Shown here in pieces: positions 24,148 to 30,301 of a stretch of DNA of 30,301 nt. Both the position numbers and the translations under genes were made by a program. Numbering within the stretch: the stretch's first letter is position 1; each line of letters begins with the position of its first letter. A model generated the notes under the pieces. It did no database searches. It saw nothing but the letters and a program-made list of their open reading frames with translations, and was not told the DNA's origin. The stretch is from contig JAEDIE010000012.1 in the NCBI GenBank assembly GCA_016296775.1, positions 1 to 30,301 on the forward strand, read 5' to 3'. Source of the stretch: Bacilli bacterium. GTDB lineage: Bacteria > Bacillota_I > Bacilli_A > RFN20 > CAG-826.

Positions 24148-25825
24148 TAAATTTTCCTCCAATAATCTTTTTTAAAGTAGCTATATCTAACTTTAAAGTT
24201 CTATCTTCATAAAACAATCCATTAGTTTCTTGTTCAACATCACTTACTTGGGTATAACAATATCCACTTATATAATCTAAAGAGTAAATTGTTTTAAATA
24301 TATTCTCTAATTGAGTTTTATATTTATTAATATCACTAATTTTATTTCCATATCCCCATCCACAAGATGATTCTAAACTAGCTCCACCAAATTCAGAAAT
24401 AATAATAGGTTGATTATTGTATTTATTATGTTTAGCAAAAGCTAAACCAAAACCATTAACTACTAACTCATTTAATACTTTATCTTTATCTAAATACTTT
24501 TCTTTAAACTTTAAAGAATCTTGTTCATATTCATGAAGACAACATAAATCACTATTAGTAAGGTTAAACCATCCATCATTTAATACTATTAATCTAGTAT
24601 TATCTTTACTTAATGTTAAATCTTTCATTGAATTAACAAACTCTTGTTGATCAATACTTTCATTAATTAAAGGAATTCCCCAAGATTCATTAAATAATAC
24701 ATAAGCTATAATTGAAGGAGAATTATAGTTTTGATCAATTATATATGGTAATTGATATGAATATTCTTCTTTACTTAAAGTAGAATATTCATAAGTTGAA
24801 GGAACTTCACTCCAAAGATATAGACCCAAACAATCAGCAAGGTAATAGAAAATATTACTTTCTTGTAATTGATGTACTCTAATACCATTAAATCCTATCT
24901 CTTTTATAGTAATTAAATCTAAAAAGATGTCTTCTTTAGTTCCACTTACTAACTTATTTAAATAATATCCTTGTTCAAGAATCATCTTTAAATATGTTTC
25001 TTTATCATTTATATATATTTTACTATTTTTAGTTTCTATACTAATAAATCCAAAATAAGTTTTTAATATATCATCTTTACTAGTTACAACAAAATCATAA
25101 AGATTAATATTATTTTCATCATAAAGAAGATAATTATCTAAACTTATTTTACCTTCAAAGTAAGAATTAGATTCTAAATCTAATTCTTTAATTAACTTTT
25201 CATTAAAGTAAATTTTTATATTTACATTTGAAGGTAAAATAGTTGAAAAACTATATGAAATCTCACCTCTTTTGTTTCCTTTAACCTTCAAATCCTTAAT
25301 AAAGTAATCACCACATTTTTCTAAATATACATCTTTATAAATACCAGAATATTGAGTATACCAGCATTCATAGTTTTCATTTCTAGTTCTTTGTTTTCCT
25401 CTTAAATGATATTTAGAATAATCATCATGAACTAATACATCAAGATCATTTATACCAACTTTAATATATTTTTTAATAGGAAAATAAAATGAAGTGTAAC
25501 ATCCTTTATGGGTGTAAGCTAACTCTTTATTGATATATATCTTACATTCATAATCTACTCCTTCAAAATGAAGTAAATATTCACTTAATTCTTCAATATT
25601 AAAAGTTCTATGATAATGCATATATTCATGCATTGAAGTATCGTTGATTCCACTTTCTTTAGTTTCATAAGGATATGGAACATTTATTTTTTTATTTAAA
25701 GAAGAAGAAAACTCAAAAGAAGAAACAAAATCAAAATCCCATGTTCCATTTAATAAAGTAAACTCTTCTCTTCTATAACGAGGATTAGGATAATTATAAT
25801 ACTTAAAATCACATAAACTAACCAT
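24140..25825 (-). CDS. Cytoplasmic glycoside hydrolase family 2 enzyme
   Basis: This 561-residue protein has no signal peptide. It has the GH2 order: a sugar-binding jelly-roll domain (about 8-165, with LLNGTWDFDF and PYPYETKESGI), an Ig-like domain (about 170-265), and a TIM barrel with acid/base Glu380 in LFNESWG and nucleophile Glu478 in ISEFGGA. It ends shortly after the barrel and lacks the C-terminal domains of LacZ, so it is a short GH2 type. It cleaves a beta-galactoside, beta-glucuronide, beta-mannoside or arabinopyranoside; the specificity cannot be told from the motifs seen. It sits between the permease and GH51 genes, suggesting it acts on imported oligosaccharides. The start has only a weak AAAGG site, embedded in the end of the permease gene. 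Confidence 0.92.
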   Translation of the reverse strand: MVSLCDFKYYNYPNPRYRREEFTLLNGTWDFDFVSSFEFSSSLNKKINVPYPYETKESGINDTSMHEYMHYHRTFNIEELSEYLLHFEGVDYECKIYINKELAYTHKGCYTSFYFPIKKYIKVGINDLDVLVHDDYSKYHLRGKQRTRNENYECWYTQYSGIYKDVYLEKCGDYFIKDLKVKGNKRGEISYSFSTILPSNVNIKIYFNEKLIKELDLESNSYFEGKISLDNYLLYDENNINLYDFVVTSKDDILKTYFGFISIETKNSKIYINDKETYLKMILEQGYYLNKLVSGTKEDIFLDLITIKEIGFNGIRVHQLQESNIFYYLADCLGLYLWSEVPSTYEYSTLSKEEYSYQLPYIIDQNYNSPSIIAYVLFNESWGIPLINESIDQQEFVNSMKDLTLSKDNTRLIVLNDGWFNLTNSDLCCLHEYEQDSLKFKEKYLDKDKVLNELVVNGFGLAFAKHNKYNNQPIIISEFGGASLESSCGWGYGNKISDINKYKTQLENIFKTIYSLDYISGYCYTQVSDVEQETNGLFYEDRTLKLDIATLKKIIGGKFNE

Positions 25826-25827
25826 AA

Positions 25828-26676
25828 CTAACCTTTTAATCCTCCTCTTCCAACTCCAGAAGTAAAATATTTTTGACCAAATATAAAGACTACAACAATT
25901 GGAATAGCACTAATTATACTAGCAGCCATCAAAGAACCTCTATATTGAGTATCAGCCATTAAAGTTTTATATAATCCAGCAGCAAGGGTTCTATTTTCAT
26001 CACTAGAAGTGATTAAAATAGGCCATAAAAAGTCATTCCATGCTCCTTGGAAAGTAAATATTGCTTGAGAAGCTAAAGCTGGTCCACACATTGGAAGAAT
26101 TACTCGACTATAAATAGTAAAGTTAGTTGCTCCTTCAACTCTAGCTGCTTCATCAAAATCTTTAGGAATATTGTCCATAAATTGTTTAAGCAAAAATACT
26201 CCACTAACTCCACTTAATCCAGGAAGAATTAAACCTAATAAATTATCATATAATCCCATTTCAGAAATAATAATATAGTTAGGAACAATATTAATAATTC
26301 CAGGAACTAACATTGAAAGAAGACAAATATTAAACAATATTTTTCTTCCTTTAAACTTCAATCTAGCAAAACCAAAGGCTGCTAAAGAAGCAATAATTAA
26401 ATATAAAATTGTTTGACTTATAGCTACAACAAAAGAATTTAAAATCCATCTACCAATATTAGATTCATTAAATACTTTTACAAAGTTTGAAAACGTTAAA
26501 CCAGTGAAGAAATCAATGGGATTTTCAAACATAGTTTGACCATTTGTTTCAGTAACTATTGAAATTATAATTGCAAAAAAGGTAGGAAACATGCTTAAAA
26601 TAGTACATATTACAACAAGAATATATACAATTGTTGAATAAGTTACTTTCTTAACCTCTTTACTACTTCTTGTCAT
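25828..26676 (-). CDS. Sugar ABC transporter permease, MalG type
   Basis: This 282-residue inner-membrane protein has about six transmembrane segments, beginning near residues 12-35 and ending near 250-268. It carries the EAA loop EAARVEGATNFTIYSRVILP (about 182-201), through which MalK-like ATPases couple. The length, and the C-terminus after a final membrane helix, fit the MalG/CUT1 family for di- and oligosaccharides. It pairs with the MalF-type permease 1 nt upstream and the SBP at 27612. No ATPase lies beside it; the ATPase at 13966, at the far end of the operon, is the obvious partner. The transported sugar is not identifiable from the permease itself. Confidence 0.95.
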   Translation of the reverse strand: MTRSSKEVKKVTYSTIVYILVVICTILSMFPTFFAIIISIVTETNGQTMFENPIDFFTGLTFSNFVKVFNESNIGRWILNSFVVAISQTILYLIIASLAAFGFARLKFKGRKILFNICLLSMLVPGIINIVPNYIIISEMGLYDNLLGLILPGLSGVSGVFLLKQFMDNIPKDFDEAARVEGATNFTIYSRVILPMCGPALASQAIFTFQGAWNDFLWPILITSSDENRTLAAGLYKTLMADTQYRGSLMAASIISAIPIVVVFIFGQKYFTSGVGRGGLKG

Positions 26677-26677
26677 A

Positions 26678-27577
26678 TTACTTACTCTTTAAAGCCTTTC
26701 TTAGTGTTACTAAAGAGAATATTCCCATCAACACAGCCATAATTATTGACATAGCGCTAGCTCTACCTAACTTCCAACTACCAAAAGCTGTATTATAAAT
26801 AAATTGAATAGCAACTTCAGTAGATTCTTCTCCAGGAGTTAACATCATTGGTTGACCCATGACATTAAAACAAGATAAGACTGTCATTGTTACAACATAA
26901 ACAAAAGTATTCTTTAAAGAAGGTAATGTAATAAAGAATAACTTTTGAAATCCATTACATCCATCAATACTAGCTGCTTCATATAAATCTTTAGGAATAT
27001 CTTGAAGTCCACTTGTGAAAAGAACCATATTTCCACCAATTCCCCACCAAGTAGAAAGTAAAAATATTGAGATCCATTGATAAGGTTGACTAGTTAACCA
27101 AGGAATTTCTCTTTCTAATATCTTATTTATTACTCCTAAATTAGTATCAAGTAAAACAACAAATATAATAGATACTGTAGAAATAGATAATATAGCAGGA
27201 AGATAAATCAAAGCTCGATAAATTTTAAATCCTTTCAATTTAACATTTAGTAAGTAAGCTATGCAAAAAGGAATAACAATTAATATAGGCATTTGAATAA
27301 TTACAAATAACATTGTATGAAGAACACTATTCCAAAACTTCTCTCCTGTAAAGGTAGATAAATCAAATAGTATCTTGTAATTATCTAAACCTACAAACTT
27401 AAAATCATCAGTATATTCCCATGATCCAAAAGAAAGAACAATACTCATAATAACTGGAGTTAAAGAAAATAATATAAAGAATACTAAATAAGGAGCAATA
27501 AAAAGATATGGAGAAATATGCTTTTCAAATCCTCTTTTAAATTTCTTTAATTTATAATCTTTATGGTTATTATTCAT
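26678..27577 (-). CDS. Sugar ABC transporter permease, MalF type
   Basis: This 299-residue inner-membrane protein has six predicted transmembrane segments, a first helix near 20-45 (LFIAPYLVFFILFSLTP), and the EAA loop EAASIDGCNGFQKLFFITLP (about 203-222). It is the usual CUT1 MalF-type size, without the long periplasmic loop of enteric MalF. It forms the heterodimeric pore with the MalG-type permease. A 35-nt gap with a hairpin separates it from the SBP gene upstream, likely lowering its expression relative to the binding protein. No unusual features are seen. Confidence 0.95.
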   Translation of the reverse strand: MNNNHKDYKLKKFKRGFEKHISPYLFIAPYLVFFILFSLTPVIMSIVLSFGSWEYTDDFKFVGLDNYKILFDLSTFTGEKFWNSVLHTMLFVIIQMPILIVIPFCIAYLLNVKLKGFKIYRALIYLPAILSISTVSIIFVVLLDTNLGVINKILEREIPWLTSQPYQWISIFLLSTWWGIGGNMVLFTSGLQDIPKDLYEAASIDGCNGFQKLFFITLPSLKNTFVYVVTMTVLSCFNVMGQPMMLTPGEESTEVAIQFIYNTAFGSWKLGRASAMSIIMAVLMGIFSLVTLRKALKSK

Positions 27578-27588
27578 ATATTTTCTAT

Positions 27589-27612
27589 ATATTTATATAA
27601 CTATATAAATAT
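27589..27612 (-). repeat. Intergenic hairpin between SBP and first permease
   Basis: Two 11-nt A/T arms (27589-27599 and 27602-27612) are perfect complements with a 2-nt centre, starting at the SBP stop codon. Hairpins in this position of binding-protein operons (for example malE-malF in enterics) protect the upstream mRNA and give excess binding protein. Whether this one does so is inference, as the stem is A/T only. Confidence 0.55.
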
Positions 27613-28865
27613 TATTGTTCTTTAATAAATTTATTATATAAATTAACTTTACTAGTTAATGAATCTAAAGCACTTTCATTAGCATTTAAACAATTAGCTA
27701 CAGCTGTACCCATATAATTATATGCTTCATAAAAATACTCGTAGTCAATTTTTCCAATTTTAGCCTTACTAGCTTCTAATGTAAATGGTTGAAGCTCACT
27801 TAATGTTTTATATTCACTTGTTTCATGAACTGGTTTATATGATGTAACTTGACCAGCTTCTGCCCATTTTAATGGGTTTTTATTAACATAATCAATAAAG
27901 GTGTAACAAGCATTCTTAATTCTTTCACTATTAACTGTACAATCTACTAATGTAAATTGGTGACTTCCCGAAAAAGATATTCCATTTTCTCCTACACTTC
28001 CTGGCATTGGAGCTACTCCAAAATCAATAGGAGAAATATCTTTTAAGGTATTGATGGTCCATGGACCATCAAAATAAAAGACACTCTTAGAAGCATTAAA
28101 AAGTGTTAAATCTCCACTAGAACCTACACTTGAAGGAGAAATAACATCATCATACTTCCATTTTCTTAATTTATCTAAGGCATTTACCCAAGAAGAATTA
28201 TTAAATATAGGTTTATTGTTTTCATCAAGCAAATCACTTCCGTTTTGTAAAGCCATCGAATAAACAATATCTTTAGTAATAGAATACATATTAGGAATAG
28301 CAAACCCATATACTCCATCTTTAGTTTTAGCTTTACAAATAGCTTCAAATTCATCCCAAGTTGTAGGAAGTTCTGCTTCACTAATTAAATCTTTATTGTA
28401 ATACATAGCTGTAGGATGCATATCAAGAGGAAAAGAATATCTTTTATTCTTTAATAATCCAGCATTCCAACTAGCCTCTAAATAATCTTCTTCATTAGCA
28501 TTTAAAAAAGAAACAATATCATCCATTTCTTTTAAAATACCTTTTCCTTGTATAGATCCAAGTCTATTTGCACCCATTGCAACAATATGAGGAGAGAATC
28601 TTTCTTTTCCTTTATTTTGAATAAGTTTTAAAAATAAGGAATCCCAATTGATTGTATCATCTTCAATTTTAATTTTTCCTTCATACTCTTTATTGAATGA
28701 TTCAACGATAGCATGCATATTATTTCCATCACTACCTGTAAAACCATTCCAAAATTTGAGTACTATTTCTCCTTCTTCTTCTACTTTTGTATCAGATGAA
28801 CAAGAAGATAACGAGTAAGCGCTTACAATTGCTAAAATTGTTAAAAATAAAGATGATTTTTTCAT
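27612..28865 (-). CDS. Sugar ABC transporter solute-binding lipoprotein (family 1)
   Basis: This 417-residue protein has a lipoprotein signal ending in LSSC (lipid Cys22). The mature chain has the family 1 (MalE-like) pattern: an opening beta strand (EIVLKFWNGFTGSDGN), PTAMYYNKDLI...LPTTWDEFEAICKA in the hinge region, GPWTINTLK, and VAPMPGS near the end of lobe two. It captures sugars outside the membrane for the two permeases encoded downstream. As the first gene of the 15-kb unit, it has a strong AAGGAG ribosome site and a TATAAT promoter just upstream. Family 1 members bind di- and oligosaccharides; the operon suggests an arabinose-, galactose- or fructose-containing oligosaccharide. The ligand is not determinable here. 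Confidence 0.95.
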   Translation of the reverse strand: MKKSSLFLTILAIVSAYSLSSCSSDTKVEEEGEIVLKFWNGFTGSDGNNMHAIVESFNKEYEGKIKIEDDTINWDSLFLKLIQNKGKERFSPHIVAMGANRLGSIQGKGILKEMDDIVSFLNANEEDYLEASWNAGLLKNKRYSFPLDMHPTAMYYNKDLISEAELPTTWDEFEAICKAKTKDGVYGFAIPNMYSITKDIVYSMALQNGSDLLDENNKPIFNNSSWVNALDKLRKWKYDDVISPSSVGSSGDLTLFNASKSVFYFDGPWTINTLKDISPIDFGVAPMPGSVGENGISFSGSHQFTLVDCTVNSERIKNACYTFIDYVNKNPLKWAEAGQVTSYKPVHETSEYKTLSELQPFTLEASKAKIGKIDYEYFYEAYNYMGTAVANCLNANESALDSLTSKVNLYNKFIKEQ

Positions 28866-28880
28866 ATTTTTTTCTCCTTA

Positions 28881-28891
28881 ATTATATTATA
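28881..28891 (-). promoter_or_regulatory. -10 element(s) of the sugar operon promoter
   Basis: The minus strand reads TATAATATAAT, two overlapping perfect TATAAT boxes (28881-28886 and 28886-28891), the upstream one preceded directly by TG. No good -35 is found. The AAGGAG site (28874-28879) follows immediately, so the leader would be very short. Lack of a -35 fits a promoter that needs an activator, but this is inference. Confidence 0.6.
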
Positions 28892-28933
28892 CATTTTGTT
28901 TAGTAAAAATAACTAGTTGATTTAAATGATTTT

Positions 28934-28949
28934 AATACGAAAAAATACG
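28934..28949. promoter_or_regulatory. Candidate operator: two AATACG direct repeats one helical turn apart
   Basis: AATACG occurs at 28934-28939 and again at 28944-28949 on the plus strand, exactly 10 bp apart and on one DNA face. It sits about 45-60 bp upstream of the operon's -10 element, between the regulator gene and its probable target. The second copy continues into the palindrome ACGTAC region. CG dinucleotides are rare in this DNA, which makes a chance pair less likely. It could bind the ArsR-type regulator. Confidence 0.4.
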
Positions 28950-28959
28950 TACTATATTT

Positions 28960-29889
28960 TTATTCTTTATAATTAATTTTTAAAACAATATCTTGGCTAT
29001 AATCACCAAATTTTGAACCAAAAATATTGATTCCTCCAATATTTTTAGCATCATCTTTAATCATAATTTTAACACTTAAAACATCATTATATTGATGTAA
29101 CTTTAATTGCTTTAAAGTTACATCACTTACTTTTACAAAATCTAAATATGTACCATTTGTAGTTACATTAATAGTTTTTAATAGACCAAATTGAGTAGCA
29201 TTTTTAGGCCACCAAGAAGGTGTAAGCTTACCTTTTCTTCCTCCAAAATCTCCAGGACATTTATAAGTTAATATTTCTAAATCATTAAATATAAACGTAA
29301 TATCACTAGGCCAAATGTTTCGATAATATGGAGCTTCACTACATAATTCTAAAGATAAAGAAATTGAAGAAATTTCTTTATCTTTAGATTCTAGAGGTAT
29401 TCTATATTCAATATATCCTTGATTAAACCAAAGAAGTTCGGCTTCACTTCTTAAAGGAGAATAAAAGGATGTAGGATCATCATCTTTTGCTAAATATCCT
29501 TTTTCTCCTACTAATCCACAAGTTGGTTTAATATCAAAGTTATAATAACTTCCAATTGGAACATTAATTATTTTTTCATTTTTTAAACTAGTATCATATT
29601 CATTAATTAAATTAATATCTATTTTTTCATAGACAATACTACAAAGTTTTAAAGTACCATGTTTTCCACCTTGAAGTTTATATCTAATTAAGTTTGCTTC
29701 TTCTAATATTGCTATATTTGAACATATTGTAGACATAGGAGAATTTAATTTTTTACTAATCTCATATACACTTAAACTTTCAACAGCTAAAAGTTTAAGT
29801 ATATCTATTCTACCTTTATTTGCTAATGCTTTACTAATCTTTAATAGTTCATCTTCTTTTTTTAAATTTAATGTTAAATTCTTTTCCAT
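28960..29889 (-). CDS. ArsR-type HTH transcriptional regulator with C-terminal sensor-like domain
   Basis: This 309-residue protein has an ArsR-like winged helix at about 14-85 (KISKALANKGRIDILKLLAV, SVYEISKKLNSPMSTICSNI, then a wing YKLQGGKHG). It lacks the metal-binding Cys pairs of classical ArsR/SmtB. Residues about 110-309 form a beta-rich domain with conserved-looking blocks: LLWFNQGYIEYRIP, LCSEAPYYRNIWPSDI, CPGDFGGRKGKLTPSWWP. I associate this architecture with the COG4189-type regulators of Bacillota, where the C-terminus probably binds a carbohydrate. It lies immediately upstream of, and reads toward, the sugar operon, with ~94 bp between them and no clear terminator. It is thus the likely local regulator, autoregulation included. 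No Shine-Dalgarno site precedes its ATG. Confidence 0.88.
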   Translation of the reverse strand: MEKNLTLNLKKEDELLKISKALANKGRIDILKLLAVESLSVYEISKKLNSPMSTICSNIAILEEANLIRYKLQGGKHGTLKLCSIVYEKIDINLINEYDTSLKNEKIINVPIGSYYNFDIKPTCGLVGEKGYLAKDDDPTSFYSPLRSEAELLWFNQGYIEYRIPLESKDKEISSISLSLELCSEAPYYRNIWPSDITFIFNDLEILTYKCPGDFGGRKGKLTPSWWPKNATQFGLLKTINVTTNGTYLDFVKVSDVTLKQLKLHQYNDVLSVKIMIKDDAKNIGGINIFGSKFGDYSQDIVLKINYKE

Positions 29890-29907
29890 ATTTAAAATAT
29901 ATACTAT

Positions 29908-29936
29908 TTAATAAAGAAAATATATATTATTTACAA
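29908..29936 (-). promoter_or_regulatory. Candidate promoter of the ArsR-type regulator gene
   Basis: On the minus strand TTGTAA (29931-29936) and TATTAA (29908-29913) are spaced by 17 nt, a fair sigma-A type promoter. Transcription would start about 10-15 nt before the ATG, giving a leader without a ribosome site. In such A/T-rich DNA, weak matches are common. Confidence 0.4.
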
Positions 29937-29937
29937 A

Positions 29938-30151
29938 TTAGAATTCATATTTTCCTAATAAGAAAGTTAAATAATGAGGAATTGTTAATATATCTTCACT
30001 ACATCCAACATTATAATCACCAATTTAAATTAATTTAGTCTTACCATTCATAACGAGTTTCTAAATATAGCCATTTATTATAGAAGTTACAATTAGTAAT
30101 ATTTAAACCACTGAAATTTATGTAGAATAAAAAACGAAAAATAAAAGCCAT
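29938..30151 (-). pseudogene. Possible decayed coding remnant upstream of the regulator
   Basis: The gap 29890-30301 has no intact gene of normal size. In it, a 36-codon minus-strand frame (30041-30151) gives protein-like sequence (...NCNFYNKWLYLETRYEW) and ends at TAA. A second fragment in a shifted frame (29938-30024) gives GDYNVGCSEDILTIPHYL and ends in GKYEF just before the regulator promoter. Aromatic- and acid-rich composition suggests former coding sequence broken by a frameshift and stops. I do not recognise the family, and chance is possible. The rest of the gap (30152-30301) shows nothing I can support; no frame enters from the right edge. Confidence 0.25.
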
Positions 30152-30301
30152 AATTTTCTATAATAAATTACTATAAGTAATAATGAGAAATATGGTATGT
30201 CTATTTTAGTTCAAGTATTTGTATACGCTACTAAACAATTAATATAATTTTCAAATGTAATTCTTATATTTCTTATCACATTTTAAAATATATTAATACT
30301 A

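Noticed and set aside
28184..28381. Minus-strand open frame of 65 codons inside the SBP gene
   Set aside because: It is an alternative frame within a strongly supported solute-binding protein; no independent start signal.
30188..30250. Short plus-strand frames such as MSILVQVFVYATKQLI near the right edge
   Set aside because: They are under 20 codons with no ribosome site or family character; indistinguishable from chance.

Overview
This is a very A+T-rich window in which every gene I can support lies on the minus strand. TGA is used as a stop (two ATGA start/stop overlaps, at about 3052 and 19519), so the genetic code is standard rather than the Mycoplasma code. The base composition, the high density of surface lipoproteins, the Gram-positive style lipoboxes and ribosome sites, and an ABC ATPase with a long N-terminal extension suggest a low-GC Bacillota or Mycoplasmatota relative, probably a host-associated (gut type) glycan user outside the TGA=Trp mycoplasmas. 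Taxonomy is inferred by eye from sequence character only.

Layout, in direction of transcription (right to left). (1) 29890-30301 has no intact gene and may hold decayed coding sequence. (2) 28960-29889 encodes an ArsR-type HTH regulator with a C-terminal sensor-like domain. (3) 28865 down to 13966 is an apparent 11-gene, ~15 kb sugar-utilisation operon ending at a strong terminator (13931-13960). It holds a solute-binding lipoprotein, two permeases, a cytoplasmic GH2 glycosidase, a surface GH51 arabinofuranosidase, three surface MORN-repeat lipoproteins (one fused to an SGNH esterase), a cytoplasmic SGNH hydrolase, a GH32 beta-fructosidase, a PfkB fructokinase and a UgpC/MsmK-type ATPase. (4) 13014-13811 is a Cof-type HAD phosphatase. 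(5) 12933-11795 is L-rhamnose mutarotase plus a polytopic membrane protein, then a terminator. (6) 11732-11445 is a broken membrane-protein remnant. (7) 11368-9089 is a monocistronic 759-residue surface lipoprotein. (8) 8828-498 is a six-gene operon: five consecutive lipoproteins (Ig-like, two paralogous unknowns, a BspA-type LRR protein, an M6-type metalloprotease) and a short-chain dehydrogenase. (9) A partial secreted protein runs off the left edge.

How they may work together: the large operon reads as a single glycan-handling programme. The regulator senses a sugar; the surface GH51 and MORN/SGNH lipoproteins bind, trim or deacetylate a glycan; SBP and permeases import the product, energised by the ATPase at the far end; cytoplasmic GH2, GH32 and SGNH break it down; and fructokinase phosphorylates released fructose. 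The most novel element is the MORN/SGNH module set. The same domains occur as Fn3-MORN, MORN-SGNH, MORN alone and SGNH alone, in four consecutive co-directional genes, and two of the proteins share a recognisable ~150-residue segment. The left operon and the 759-residue lipoprotein look like a separate cell-surface display and proteolysis programme.
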